NCBI GenBank assembly: GCA_043721315.1
Contig: JAYSQZ010000035.1
Coordinates: 18,747-82,746 of the forward strand
Origin: Elstera sp043721315
GTDB taxonomy: Bacteria > Pseudomonadota > Alphaproteobacteria > Elsterales > Elsteraceae
Length of the DNA: 64,000 bases
Direction of reading: 5' to 3'
The position numbers and the translations under genes are program-made. This document shows positions 7,563-16,349 of the stretch, one piece after another. The notes beneath the pieces were generated by a model. It made no database searches. It saw only the letters and a program-made list of their open reading frames with translations, and had not been told where the DNA came from. The first letter of the stretch is position 1. Each line of letters starts with the position of its first letter.

Positions 7563-8648
7563 TTATTTCTTCGGCAGATCGCCAGAAACGCCCTGCACGT
7601 ACCAATCCATCGAGAGGATTTCGGGGTTGGTTGCGGTTTTGCCTGCGGCAACCCGCTCCTTGCCGTCCTTATCCAGGATTGGCCCGGTGAAGGAGTGGCG
7701 CTTGCCGGAGATAATATCCTTACGGGCGGTTTCGGCTAATTCCACTACGTCCTTCGGCAGGACCGCGTTGTAGGGCGCAAGGGCGACCATGCCCGTATCG
7801 AAGCCTTCCCACACATCGCCGGACTTCCAGGTCTTGTCCATCACCGCCTTAGTGCGGGCGATGTAATAGGCATCCCAATTATCAATGATCGAGGTCAGAT
7901 GCGCCTTCGGGCCGAACTTAGTCATGTCGGAGGCTTGACCGAAGGCGTAAACCCCGCGCTCTTCCGCCACCTGAATGGGGGCCGGGCTATCGGTGTGTTG
8001 GGTTAGAATATCCGCGCCTTGATCCAGCAGCGCTTTCGCGGCAGCGGCTTCCTTACCGGGATCGTACCAGGAGTTCACATAAATCACCTTCACCTGCGCG
8101 TCGGGACGGACCGACTTCAGCGCCAAGGTGAAGGCATTGATGCCGCTGACCACTTCGGGGATGGGGATGGAGGCGATATAGCCAACTACGCCCGTTTTCG
8201 TCATCTTGCCCGCAATCAGGCCGATGACCGTGCGGCCTTCATGGAACCGGGCCGCATAGGTGGCCACATTGGCGGCGCGCTTGAAGCCGGTAGCGTGCTC
8301 GAAGAACACTTTCGGGTTGCGCGCCGCTACCTTCAGCGTCGGCTCCATATAGCCAAAGCTGGTGGTGAAGATCAGATTGTTGCCCTTGGCGGCAAGCTGC
8401 TGAATAACGCGCTCGGCATCGGCTCCTTCCGGCACGCTTTCCACGTAGGTCGTTTCAACCTTACCGGGGAAGGCTTTTTCGATAGCAAGGCGGCCTTCAT
8501 CGTGGCGGTAGCTCCAGCCGTGGTCGCCAATCGGGCCGACATAAACGAAGGCCACTTTGGTCTTGTCTTGGGCAAGCGCCGCACCTGCGGAGAGGCTAAG
8601 GGCGGCAACGGCACTCAGTAGAAAGGCTTTTAAGGTTCGAGATGTCAC
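7563..8648 (-). CDS. BMP-family ABC transporter substrate-binding protein (PnrA/BmpA-like)
   Basis: 361 residues with a signal peptide cleaved after ALA-Q near residue 26. The mature N-terminus KVAFVYVGPIGDHGWSYRHDEG is typical of the BMP/PnrA family, which binds purine nucleosides or bases in the periplasm; YGMEP-like and GQASDM segments follow. It starts at a GTG (8648) with AAGGA upstream. It is the last gene of a four-gene operon (ATPase, two permeases, binding protein), 22 bases after the second permease. The exact ligand is not readable. Convergent with the metal locus. Confidence 0.92.
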   Translation of the reverse strand: MTSRTLKAFLLSAVAALSLSAGAALAQDKTKVAFVYVGPIGDHGWSYRHDEGRLAIEKAFPGKVETTYVESVPEGADAERVIQQLAAKGNNLIFTTSFGYMEPTLKVAARNPKVFFEHATGFKRAANVATYAARFHEGRTVIGLIAGKMTKTGVVGYIASIPIPEVVSGINAFTLALKSVRPDAQVKVIYVNSWYDPGKEAAAAKALLDQGADILTQHTDSPAPIQVAEERGVYAFGQASDMTKFGPKAHLTSIIDNWDAYYIARTKAVMDKTWKSGDVWEGFDTGMVALAPYNAVLPKDVVELAETARKDIISGKRHSFTGPILDKDGKERVAAGKTATNPEILSMDWYVQGVSGDLPKK

Positions 8649-8670
8649 GGAAGCTATTCCTTCTACAAGA

Positions 8671-9591
8671 TTAACGGTCAGGGTGAAAACTTTTGCCTAA
8701 AGCCGCTGGTGCGTTGAGTTTGATCCGCACGGCATCGCGCGACATCAGCACCAACACCAAAATCGTCGCGAGATAAGGCAACATAGAGAGAAACTGCGAG
8801 GGAATGGGCACACCCAAGCCTTGAAGGTGGAGCTGCGCCAAGGTCATCGCGCCAAACAAATAGGCTCCCGCCAACATCCGCAGGGGCCGCCAAGTGCCGA
8901 ATACGACCAGCGCCAGGGCAATCCAACCGCGCCCCGAGGTCATATTCTCCGCCCACATCGGCGTATAGGCCAGCGATAAATAGGCCCCGCCAAGGCCCGA
9001 AAGCGCGCCGCCGATCAGAATAGCGGTCAGTTGCACCCGGCGCACCGAGAGGCCGAGACCGTGGGCCACGTGCGGCGACTCGCCCACCGCGCGCAGCGTT
9101 AGCCCTAGCCGCGTGCGGGTGATGATCCGATGGGCCAGAAACGTGAGCGCTAAGGAGAGATAGACCAGAAAATCATGCCCAAACAGCAGTGGCCCCACCA
9201 CCGGCAGATCGCTGATACCGGGGATCGAGAGCAGCGGCAGGCGCGGAATCGGCTGACCAACCAGGCCCTTCCCAATCAGGGCAGACAAACCAATCCCGAA
9301 GAGCGTTAGCGCCAATCCCGTTGCCACTTGATTGGTCAGCAGCACCAGCACCAGCAGCGCGAAGAAAGCTGCAAGCATCATGCCCGCAAGCGCCCCCGCG
9401 ATGACACCGAAATAGGCATTGCCCGTTTTATAGGCTACAGCGAAGGCACACACGGCCCCCACCAGCATCATGCCTTCGATGCCTAAGTTGAGAACCCCGG
9501 CTTTTTCGGTAATGAGTTCCCCCAGCGCCGCCAACAGAAGCGGCGTTGCTGCCATCATCACGGCCACCAGAATTGATGCGGCGATGTCCAT
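8671..9591 (-). CDS. ABC transporter permease, nucleoside/BMP type (second permease)
   Basis: 306 residues beginning MDIAASILVAVMMAATPLLL. About eight to nine membrane segments; the KAGVLNLGIEGMMLVGA motif near residue 30 is the hallmark of the NupC/BmpD-type permease in BMP ABC importers. The start at 9591 has GGGTGGGA upstream and lies 8 bases after the stop of the first permease. A longer open frame to 9891 is only a shadow of the upstream permease. It forms the membrane channel with the 9600-10694 permease. Confidence 0.92.
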   Translation of the reverse strand: MDIAASILVAVMMAATPLLLAALGELITEKAGVLNLGIEGMMLVGAVCAFAVAYKTGNAYFGVIAGALAGMMLAAFFALLVLVLLTNQVATGLALTLFGIGLSALIGKGLVGQPIPRLPLLSIPGISDLPVVGPLLFGHDFLVYLSLALTFLAHRIITRTRLGLTLRAVGESPHVAHGLGLSVRRVQLTAILIGGALSGLGGAYLSLAYTPMWAENMTSGRGWIALALVVFGTWRPLRMLAGAYLFGAMTLAQLHLQGLGVPIPSQFLSMLPYLATILVLVLMSRDAVRIKLNAPAALGKSFHPDR

Positions 9592-9599
9592 TCCCACCC

Positions 9600-10694
9600 T
9601 TACTCTCGACGAATGCGATAGGCGAGAAGCACGTCGCAGGCCAACACGAAGAACAGCAGCAAGCCTTGAAAGACAGTGCCGACGGAGGCCGACAGCTTCA
9701 GCGTTACTTGCGCCGCCTCCGACCCAATGTAGGATAGTGCCAAAACCAGCGCCGCCACGCAAATCCCCAGCGGGTTTAACCGCCCCAGAAAAGCGACGAT
9801 AATCGCCGTGAAGCCGTAGCCCGGCGATACCGTTGGCATGAGTTGGCCAATCGGCCCTGCCACTTCCAGCATCCCGGCAAGCCCGGCGCAAGCCCCGCCG
9901 ATGAGCAGGCAGGTCCAGATGATCCCTGGCGCAGAAAACCCCGCAAACCGCGCTGCGGCAGGCGCAAGCCCCGTCACGGTCAACCGATACCCCAGAAGGG
10001 AGCGGGTTAGAACCGCCTGCGCCGCAACTGCCGCAACCGCAACGGCCAGCAGCCCCCAGTGGAGCCGAAACCCTTCTAGCACCGGCGGCATCAGCGCGGC
10101 GGCATCAAACGGGCGGCTTTGCGGAAAGTTGAAGCCGTCCGGGTCGCGCCACGGCCCGGTCACGAGATAACTCAAGAAAAGCTGCGCCACATAGGTCAGC
10201 ATCAAGCTGGTGAGAATCTCATTGGCATTGAACTGGGTCCGCAGCAGCGCCGGGATTGCGGCATAGGCGATACCGCCGCACAGCCCCGCCAGCGCCATCA
10301 ACGGCAAGCTCCACCAGCCGCCACTGTTCCACAGCGCGAGCGCCACCCCGCCCGCGCAAATCGCACCGATGGTCAGTTGCCCCTCCGCACCGATATTCCA
10401 CACATTCGCCCGAAACCCCAGCGACAAGCCAAGGGCGATCAGCGCCAGCGGAATGGCCTTCACCCCCAACTCGGTCCAGCCATAGAGGTCCGAAATCGGC
10501 TCGATGAAAAAACCGTACAATGCCCGCAGCGGATCGACACCGAGCAGCGCGAATAATCCCGCCCCGCTCAGGACCGTTAAGGCTAGGGCGAGCAGCGGCG
10601 TCGTATAGACCAGCCAACGCGGCGTTTCGGTGCGCGCCTCTAGCCGCAGACGAAAGCCGCGTTTTGCAAGGATAACCCCAGCTTCAGGCGGCAT
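9600..10694 (-). CDS. ABC transporter permease, nucleoside/BMP type (first permease)
   Basis: 364 residues, with a cytoplasmic N-terminus (KRGFRLRLEART) then eight or more membrane helices. The segment SLGFRANVWNIGAEGQLTIGAI, here residues 90-115, is the conserved EAA-like stretch of BMP-type permeases. It starts 11 bases inside the 3' end of the ATPase gene, indicating translational coupling. Role: inner-membrane half of the purine nucleoside importer, partner of the shorter second permease. Confidence 0.92.
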   Translation of the reverse strand: MPPEAGVILAKRGFRLRLEARTETPRWLVYTTPLLALALTVLSGAGLFALLGVDPLRALYGFFIEPISDLYGWTELGVKAIPLALIALGLSLGFRANVWNIGAEGQLTIGAICAGGVALALWNSGGWWSLPLMALAGLCGGIAYAAIPALLRTQFNANEILTSLMLTYVAQLFLSYLVTGPWRDPDGFNFPQSRPFDAAALMPPVLEGFRLHWGLLAVAVAAVAAQAVLTRSLLGYRLTVTGLAPAAARFAGFSAPGIIWTCLLIGGACAGLAGMLEVAGPIGQLMPTVSPGYGFTAIIVAFLGRLNPLGICVAALVLALSYIGSEAAQVTLKLSASVGTVFQGLLLFFVLACDVLLAYRIRRE

Positions 10695-12225
10695 CCGCCA
10701 CGCCCCCCATCATCAATCCCACGCTCTCCCGGCTCAACTCTGCCGTAGGACTAGCAAGACTGAGGCCACCGTGGAACAGTGCCGCCATGCGGTCGCATAA
10801 AATGAACAGCTCATCAAGGTCTTGGCTGATGACCAGCAGCGCCGTTCCCGCCTCGGCCAACCCCAGCAACGCCCGGTGGATTGCGGCGGCGGCCCCGGCA
10901 TCGACGCCCCACGTGGGCGCGGCAACAATCAAGACTTTCGGGTTAGCCAGAATCTCCCGGCCCATAATGAATTTCTGCAAGTTTCCGCCCGAGAGCCGAC
11001 GCGCGAGGCTGCCCGTTTTCGGCGGCATCACTCGATAATCGGCGATGATTTTTTCGGCAAATGCCTGCATCGCGCCGCGCTTCAACCACCCGCCCGACAC
11101 AAGCGTAGAGCGCTGCCAGCCGGACAGCAGCGCGTTCGCGGTTAAATCGAGATCGGGCACCGCCGAGCGGCCTAACCGCTCCTCCGGCACATAGGATAAG
11201 CCCGCCGCACGCCGGGCCGCGACGGGGAGCGCGCCAATAGGCTGATCGTCCAATCGAATCGTGTTCGCCGCAACCAGCACCTCCCCGCCCAAGGCCGCCA
11301 ACAGTTCGGACTGGCCGCTGCCCGCAAGCCCGGCAATGCCTAAAATTTCACCGGCGCGCAGGGAAAAGCTAATGTCGCGCAGATTGATGCCCAGCGGATC
11401 ATCGGCCTTGCGAGACAGGTTCTGCACTGAAAACCGCAACGGTGCGTCGGTTTTTAAGGGCGTTACCCGGCGGCTGGGGCGGTCCACCTTACCCACCATT
11501 TTCTCAGCCATCAGCGCGGGGGAAGTTACGCGCGGATCGCAGCTATCCACCACTTTGCCCGCCCGCAAAATCGTCGCCCGGTCGCACAGCGCCTGAATTT
11601 CCGGCAGCTTGTGGGAGATATAGAGAATAGTGCGCCCTTCCGCCGCCAGCCGTCGCAGCGTAACGAACAGAGTTTCCGCCTCTTGGGGCGTGAGCACGGA
11701 GGTTGGCTCGTCCAGAATGAGTAAGCGCGGGTCTTGCAGCAGGCAGCGGATGATCTCGACGCGCTGGCGCTCGCCGCTGGAGAGCGCGTGAACAGCGCGG
11801 TGCGGGTCGAGCGCCAAGCCGTAGCGCTTGGAGAGATCAAGAATATCCGCCGCCAGCGCCGCTGTCGCCCGGCCTTCGGGCAAGGCGAGAGCGATATTTT
11901 CCGTCACCGTCAAAGTTTCAAACAGGGCGAAATGCTGGAACACCATGCCGATGCCCGCCGCCCGCGCCGCCGCCGGATCGGTGAAGGCCACCGCCGCCCC
12001 CTCCCACCAAATCGAGCCGTCATCGGCCTGCAACAGACCGTAGATAATTTTCATCAGGGTGCTTTTGCCGGCACCATTCTCGCCAATCAGCGCGTGGATT
12101 TCCCCCGGCATAAGCGTAAGATCGACACCATCGACGGCGCGGACACCGGGAAAATGCTTCTTGATCCCGCGCACACTTAAGCGCGCCGTGCCGTGCATCT
12201 CGCTCCCCGCCACCCCTACCCCCAT
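10684..12225 (-). CDS. ABC transporter ATP-binding protein with two nucleotide-binding domains (nucleoside/BMP importer)
   Basis: 513 residues with two fused ATPase domains, as in sugar and nucleoside importers. Domain 1: Walker A GENGAGKST near residue 52, signature LSSGERQRVEI, Walker B LLILDEPTS. Domain 2 (after about residue 255) is degenerate at Walker A (GLAGSGQSELL) but has signature LSGGNLQKF and a VLIVAAPTWG strand where the Asp-Glu of Walker B are not conserved. This is normal for this family, where only one domain hydrolyses well. The ATG at 12225 has no clear ribosome site; an ATG nine codons later (12198, after GGGGAGCGAG) is a real alternative. First gene of the importer operon, 54 bases after the ArsR gene. 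Confidence 0.93.
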   Translation of the reverse strand: MGVGVAGSEMHGTARLSVRGIKKHFPGVRAVDGVDLTLMPGEIHALIGENGAGKSTLMKIIYGLLQADDGSIWWEGAAVAFTDPAAARAAGIGMVFQHFALFETLTVTENIALALPEGRATAALAADILDLSKRYGLALDPHRAVHALSSGERQRVEIIRCLLQDPRLLILDEPTSVLTPQEAETLFVTLRRLAAEGRTILYISHKLPEIQALCDRATILRAGKVVDSCDPRVTSPALMAEKMVGKVDRPSRRVTPLKTDAPLRFSVQNLSRKADDPLGINLRDISFSLRAGEILGIAGLAGSGQSELLAALGGEVLVAANTIRLDDQPIGALPVAARRAAGLSYVPEERLGRSAVPDLDLTANALLSGWQRSTLVSGGWLKRGAMQAFAEKIIADYRVMPPKTGSLARRLSGGNLQKFIMGREILANPKVLIVAAPTWGVDAGAAAAIHRALLGLAEAGTALLVISQDLDELFILCDRMAALFHGGLSLASPTAELSRESVGLMMGGVADAA

Positions 12226-12279
12226 GTTGGATTGTTACAGTTTAGCGTGGCACAGGAGGGCAGCGGGAATCAACAGGGC

Positions 12280-12984
12280 TTAGTTGGGGTTTTCGGCAGT
12301 GCGGGAAGGGTCGAGACGAAAGGTCGCAGCAAAGGCAACCGCCCCAGGGAGGGTAAAACGCACCACCCGCCCCGCCTCGCGCTTGGCCCAGCCTTGCGCG
12401 ACGATATAGGCCAGTGTTTCAGCCCCCAAAGCCCCGCCCAGATGCCCGCGCCGCTCGCTCCAATCCAAACAGTGACGGCACAAGGGCCGCCGCCCGCGCT
12501 GGAGTTGCTGAAGATCGAAACCTAGTCCCGCAAAAAATCCGCGCCCCGGTTCGGTCAACTCCGGCGCATCGGGCGTGCTGAGAAAGCCTTGCCGAACCAG
12601 CCCATCGAAGAGCGCTACGCCCTTTTCCCCCGCGAGATGATCGTAGCAAACCCGCGCTTCCCGCAACGCCGGATCGCGCGGCCCTGTGCGGGCGCGGGTT
12701 GCCCCAGTGCGTTGAGCGAGGCCCATCAGCCCTTCCAACACATCTGCCACGTCCGATCCCGATAGGCGATAATAGCGGTGCCGCCCTTGTTTCTCCGCCA
12801 CCAATAACCCGGCACTCTCGAGCTTGCTAAGGTGTTCGCTCGCCGTCGGCAACGCAATCCCCGCCGCCGCCGCAAGCTCCGTGACGGTTAGCGCGCGCCC
12901 GTCCATCAGCGCCGTCAGCATATTGGCGCGGGCGGGATCACCGATCAGAGCGGCGAGTGGAGCGACGGTTGGACCTTCTTTCAT
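12280..12984 (-). CDS. ArsR-family winged-helix transcriptional regulator
   Basis: 234 residues. The N-terminal ~85 form an ArsR winged helix: LIGDPARANMLTALM, the recognition-helix region AAAAGIALPTASEHLSKLESAGLL, and the wing KQGRHRYYRLSG. The C-terminal ~140 residues contain CRHCLDWSERRGHLGGALG, a Cys/His-bearing segment seen in long ArsR proteins and a possible ligand or metal site. It is divergent from the NIPSNAP/ABM pair. A perfect palindrome (12986-13003) sits directly against the start codon, pointing to autoregulation. The stop is 54 bases before the ABC importer, so some read-through into that operon is possible. Confidence 0.88.
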   Translation of the reverse strand: MKEGPTVAPLAALIGDPARANMLTALMDGRALTVTELAAAAGIALPTASEHLSKLESAGLLVAEKQGRHRYYRLSGSDVADVLEGLMGLAQRTGATRARTGPRDPALREARVCYDHLAGEKGVALFDGLVRQGFLSTPDAPELTEPGRGFFAGLGFDLQQLQRGRRPLCRHCLDWSERRGHLGGALGAETLAYIVAQGWAKREAGRVVRFTLPGAVAFAATFRLDPSRTAENPN

Positions 12985-12985
12985 A

Positions 12986-13003
12986 CTTCGGTTGTAGCCG
13001 AAG
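12986..13003. promoter_or_regulatory. Candidate ArsR operator (palindrome)
   Basis: CTTCGG-N6-CCGAAG, a perfect 6-bp inverted repeat, lies two bases upstream of the ArsR start codon and in the promoter region of the divergent NIPSNAP gene. Size and position fit the symmetric site of a dimeric winged-helix repressor. There is no other ribosome-site candidate for the regulator, so its mRNA may be leaderless or start within this site. Confidence 0.5.
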
Positions 13004-13054
13004 CATTGCAGTTGCTCAAGTTGCTAAGGTTGGCCCCTTAACAAGGAGATGATG

Positions 13055-13399
13055 ATGACCACCGACACGAAAATCGCCTGCTTCATCCGCTATGAAATAG
13101 ATCCGTTCAAGGTGGAAGCCTTCCAACATTACGCCCAAGTTTGGGGCCAAGCCATCCCGGCGTGCGGGGCTGATTTGTTCGGCTATTTCGCGCCTTACGA
13201 AGGGTCCGCCACGACCGCCTACGGGGTTTACACGCTGCCGAACCTAGCGGCCTATGAAGAGTATCGCGCCCGGCTACGGGACAGTGCGTTGGGCCGCGAG
13301 AATTATCAGTTCGCCAAACGCGAGCAGTTCATTCGCCGCGAAGACCGCATTTTCTTGCGCCTCGCCTCCGCCCCCCATAGCGGCCTAGTGCGGCCATGA
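13055..13399 (+). CDS. NIPSNAP-family protein
   Basis: 114 residues from the third of three consecutive ATG codons (13055), which leaves 6 bases after AAGGAG; 13049 and 13052 are the other options. The pattern IACFIRYEIDPFKVEAFQHY...WGQAIPACGADLFGYFAP is typical of NIPSNAP, a ferredoxin-like dimeric alpha+beta barrel fold related to ABM monooxygenases. The biochemical role in bacteria is unknown. The stop overlaps the start of the ABM gene by four bases (ATGA), so the two are coupled. Probably controlled by the divergent ArsR regulator. Confidence 0.88.
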   Translation: MTTDTKIACFIRYEIDPFKVEAFQHYAQVWGQAIPACGADLFGYFAPYEGSATTAYGVYTLPNLAAYEEYRARLRDSALGRENYQFAKREQFIRREDRIFLRLASAPHSGLVRP

Positions 13400-13743
13400 T
13401 CGCGGTGATTTTCGAGGTATGGCCCGCCGAGGGCCATACCGGCACCTATCTCGATACCGCAGCCCTCTTGAAAGAAGAGTTAGTGGGGATCGACGGGTTT
13501 CTGTCGATCGAGCGGTTTGAAAGTCTCGCCATGCCGGGAAAATTTCTCTCGCTGTCCTTCTGGCGCGATGAAGCCGCCGTGCTGGAGTGGCGCAATCGCC
13601 CGGCCCATCGCGCCGCGCAAACCCTGGGACGCGGTGGGGTTTTTCAGAATTATCGCCTGCGAATCGCCAGTGTTATCCGCGATTATGGCTTAACGGACCG
13701 GAAGGAAGCCCCCGCCGATAGTCAGGCAGTTCATGCGGGGTGA
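13396..13743 (+). CDS. Antibiotic biosynthesis monooxygenase (ABM) domain protein
   Basis: 115 residues with the ABM ferredoxin-like fold: strand MIAVIFEVWPAEGH, a helix with ALLKEELVGIDGFLSIERFES, strand KFLSLSFWRDEAAVLEWRN and the RPAHRAAQTLGRGG helix. ABM proteins are small dimeric oxygenases or quinol-interacting proteins; the substrate is unknown. Coupled to the NIPSNAP gene by a 4-base overlap. It converges closely (3-base gap) on the HAD hydrolase gene. Confidence 0.87.
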   Translation: MIAVIFEVWPAEGHTGTYLDTAALLKEELVGIDGFLSIERFESLAMPGKFLSLSFWRDEAAVLEWRNRPAHRAAQTLGRGGVFQNYRLRIASVIRDYGLTDRKEAPADSQAVHAG

Positions 13744-13746
13744 GAC

Positions 13747-14610
13747 TTATTGGAAGCGGTGCAGCACGTAGGTTGGCTGCGCCTGTTCCTGGGCCATAAG
13801 CTGTTGAAGCGCGCCCTCGTCGAACCAACCGTCGGATTCGAGCTTCAGCGCCGCGCCGTGGACGCCGCTGGTGATCAAGACCGAGTCGATGCCTGCGCCG
13901 TTCGCGCCTTTAATATCGGTCTTCAGCCCGTCACCGATAGCGAGCACGCGGGAACGCTCGATACCGTCGAGAAGGCCGAGGCAGGTCGTGTAAACGCCGG
14001 GGAAGGGCTTGCCGTGGTAGCGCACAGTGCCGCCTTGGTTTTCGTAGAAGGCCGCCAGCAGCCCGGCGCACACTTCCGGCCTGCCATCGGCGACGATCCA
14101 ATGGTCTGGATTGGCGCAGATCATCGGCAACCCCCGCCCCAGTGCGTCCTCCAGCAATGGGCGGGCGGTATCGAGCGTTTGGCCGAAATCAATCCCCGCA
14201 TTGATAAGATAGTCGGCCTCGGACACGTCAAACGCGCGCGCGCCCGGCAGATCGACCAGCAAGCCTTCGTCCTTCGGCAAACCGATAAGATAATGCCTCG
14301 CCCCAAGCGCCTGATACCAGGGATCGGGCCGGGCGCGCAGGTGCTCCCAAGCGTCTTGCCCAGAGGTCATGAGGAAATCCCAGTCGGTTTCAGCGAACCC
14401 CAAATCGTGCATCTTACTCGCAACGACTGCCGCCGGGCGCGGGGCGTTGGAGAGCAGCCCCACGCGCTTGCCAGCATCCTTCAGCGATAGCAGCGTATTG
14501 CGCGCCCAGGGGAACGGCGACAGCCCATCGTGCAGAACACCCCACAGATCAATAATGAACCCATCGTAGCGATCCACCACCGGCGCTAGCGCCGGAATTA
14601 CCTGCACCAT
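13747..14610 (-). CDS. HAD superfamily class IIA hydrolase, TIGR01459 type
   Basis: 287 residues. N-terminal motif I reads IIDLWGVLHDG (residues 19-29), with Trp where most HAD phosphatases have the second Asp, a feature of the TIGR01459 family. LLSNAPRP near residue 53 is motif II, and GKPFPGVYTTCL and the IGDGLKTDIKGANGAGIDSVLI segment are motifs III/IV. NagD-like relatives are phosphatases of small metabolites; this branch lacks an assigned substrate. The start ATG shares one base with the stop of the upstream EAL gene (TAATG), so translation is coupled. Confidence 0.88.
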   Translation of the reverse strand: MVQVIPALAPVVDRYDGFIIDLWGVLHDGLSPFPWARNTLLSLKDAGKRVGLLSNAPRPAAVVASKMHDLGFAETDWDFLMTSGQDAWEHLRARPDPWYQALGARHYLIGLPKDEGLLVDLPGARAFDVSEADYLINAGIDFGQTLDTARPLLEDALGRGLPMICANPDHWIVADGRPEVCAGLLAAFYENQGGTVRYHGKPFPGVYTTCLGLLDGIERSRVLAIGDGLKTDIKGANGAGIDSVLITSGVHGAALKLESDGWFDEGALQQLMAQEQAQPTYVLHRFQ

Positions 14611-15866
14611 TAGTAAATATCCCGCTTTTCTGCCGGGCGCGGCTGACCGAACAAAGCACCTTGACCAAAATCGACACCGAAATCGAGCAAACGCACCAAC
14701 TGCGCGTCTTTGTCGATCCCATCGACCATGAGATCAATCGCGCCATGATCTAAATTCCGGCGCAACACGCGCGGATCGGCCTGTTTCGAGAGCTTTTCGA
14801 TCAACACCGGCGCTTCCACCTTCACATAGCGGAAGCCCTTATCGGACAGATCCGATACGAAAAGATCGAGGTTCGTCGTCTTATCCATGACAAACCGGAA
14901 CCCGAGCTTGCCGAGCGCCGCCAGCTCCTGATCCGTCTGCGCGTCCAAACGGTAAGCATCGTGCTGAGTGATCTGAAAGTGCAAATGCCCAGCCAAATCG
15001 GTATTTTCGCGCATGAAGGCGGTAAAATCCGAGAAGAAATCGCGGTCGCGCAGAGTTTCGCCAACAATTTCGCAAACATAGCCCACTTGGCTACGCTGGC
15101 GGCGCATCCGGCGGACGAACTGAACGCTACGGACCAGCAGCATATTATTGATTGTCGCCAATAGCCCCGCCTGCTCGGCAATCGGCAGATACGTCGCTGC
15201 CGGAATATCGGTGCCTTCTTGCGTGCGTATCTCAGCGATGCACTGATACATGGACAGGCGGCGCGACGGCAGTTGCATGATGGGTTGCAACGACAGGCCA
15301 ACCCGGTCGTCGTTCAACGCCTCGCGCACTTCATCGAGGATCACCTCTTCGTCGGTTAGCTCGCGATTATCATAGGCGGGTTCGACGGGATCATCATACT
15401 CATCCTCATCGGTCGCGGTGAGCGGGCGGCTGGGGGGCGCTTGCCGGGAAACGACAGGGGCCGCAGGCCGCGCTTTCGCTGGGGCCGCCGACCGGCTGGA
15501 GAGTTGCCCGACCAGGGTTTTCAGCATCCGCATTTCCGCAACGACGGTTTCAAGCTCCGCCGCCCCTTCCGGCCCGGCTTCGCCTTGCGCGCGCACTGTT
15601 TCTTGCATCGAGCGCATATCGGTGCGCTGACGGATCAACACGTCCTGCACCCGCTGAATCCGCTCGGCCAGCGCGGCATCCTGGCTGCGGCGCGTCAGCA
15701 TTTCCTGCACGAGCATCCCGAGCAGAAACACATTCGCCCCCAGCAACACCGACGTGATCAGCGAGGGCGGAAAGCCCAAAGCTTCCACCACTTCAGGGGC
15801 ACCAATTGCAACGGCTGCGGCCAGCGCCCCATAAGCGATAGGCGCGAAAAACTGGATGGGACTCAT
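14610..15866 (-). CDS. Membrane protein with degenerate EAL domain
   Basis: 418 residues. Two hydrophobic N-terminal segments (about 6-23 and 30-50) anchor it. A charged helical stretch (about 55-120, probable coiled coil) and an Ala/Pro-rich acidic linker with DEDEYDDP follow. The C-terminal ~240 residues have EAL fold elements (SLQPIMQLPSRRLSMYQCIAEI, GVDFGQGALFG) but lack the catalytic motifs: the EAL triplet is replaced by AEI, the DDFGTG region by MDKTTN. It is therefore probably a c-di-GMP sensor or scaffold, not a phosphodiesterase. The start at 15866 has AAGGAC 7 bases upstream; it overlaps the DUF952 stop by 4 bases. The HAD gene follows. Confidence 0.85.
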   Translation of the reverse strand: MSPIQFFAPIAYGALAAAVAIGAPEVVEALGFPPSLITSVLLGANVFLLGMLVQEMLTRRSQDAALAERIQRVQDVLIRQRTDMRSMQETVRAQGEAGPEGAAELETVVAEMRMLKTLVGQLSSRSAAPAKARPAAPVVSRQAPPSRPLTATDEDEYDDPVEPAYDNRELTDEEVILDEVREALNDDRVGLSLQPIMQLPSRRLSMYQCIAEIRTQEGTDIPAATYLPIAEQAGLLATINNMLLVRSVQFVRRMRRQRSQVGYVCEIVGETLRDRDFFSDFTAFMRENTDLAGHLHFQITQHDAYRLDAQTDQELAALGKLGFRFVMDKTTNLDLFVSDLSDKGFRYVKVEAPVLIEKLSKQADPRVLRRNLDHGAIDLMVDGIDKDAQLVRLLDFGVDFGQGALFGQPRPAEKRDIY

Positions 15867-16267
15867 GCCCGCGTCCTTGTCCAAAAGGGATACCAAGCCG
15901 GAAATTCATGGCGCAACACGCCGTCCGGGTCTGCAACCAACGGTAAATCGGCCACCCGGTCCACCGCTTTCACCGATAAGCGCCCGTAGAGATGCGGAAA
16001 CAGCACGCCGCGCGAGGGAGAGGCTTCCCATTTCAGCACCCCGCCGCCGTAGTCGGGCGGTGGCAAGCGATCTAGGATAATCTCCAGAAGCACCAACCCC
16101 GCCTCGCCCGCGCGGTGGCGGTCGGCGGAAGCGGTGATCTGCTCGGCGGTAGAGAAATGCAAAAAGCCGTCGCGGCGATCTTCCGCCGCGCCCGCGTACC
16201 AGCCCTCTGCAAGCGCCTGTGTCCAATCGGCCTGGCGTGCCAGGTGATATAGTCTGTCTGCCGTCAT
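15863..16267 (-). CDS. DUF952 family protein
   Basis: 134 residues starting MTADRLYHLARQADW with AAGGTG upstream. The segments EDRRDGFLHFSTAEQ, LVLLEIILDRLPP and RGVLFPHLYGRL match DUF952, a small conserved family of unknown function with a fold related to ADP-ribosyl-binding/RNA 2'-phosphotransferase-like proteins. A longer open frame upstream to 16516 lacks family similarity. Its stop overlaps the EAL gene start by four bases, so DUF952, EAL and HAD genes form a coupled operon. Confidence 0.9.
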   Translation of the reverse strand: MTADRLYHLARQADWTQALAEGWYAGAAEDRRDGFLHFSTAEQITASADRHRAGEAGLVLLEIILDRLPPPDYGGGVLKWEASPSRGVLFPHLYGRLSVKAVDRVADLPLVADPDGVLRHEFPAWYPFWTRTRA

Positions 16268-16349
16268 GGCGCGCACCTTACGCGATGCGATGCGCCGCGA
16301 AAAGCCGGGAGTGTCGCGCGGCTGAAATATGCGCTTTGCGGCAGTGAGG

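Noticed and set aside
9592..9891. N-terminal extension of the second BMP permease
   Set aside because: It translates the coding region of the first permease in another frame; ATG 9591 with a ribosome site is better.
8649..12279. Riboswitch before the nucleoside importer
   Set aside because: Only 54 bases separate the ATPase gene from the ArsR gene and no purine-type aptamer core is visible.
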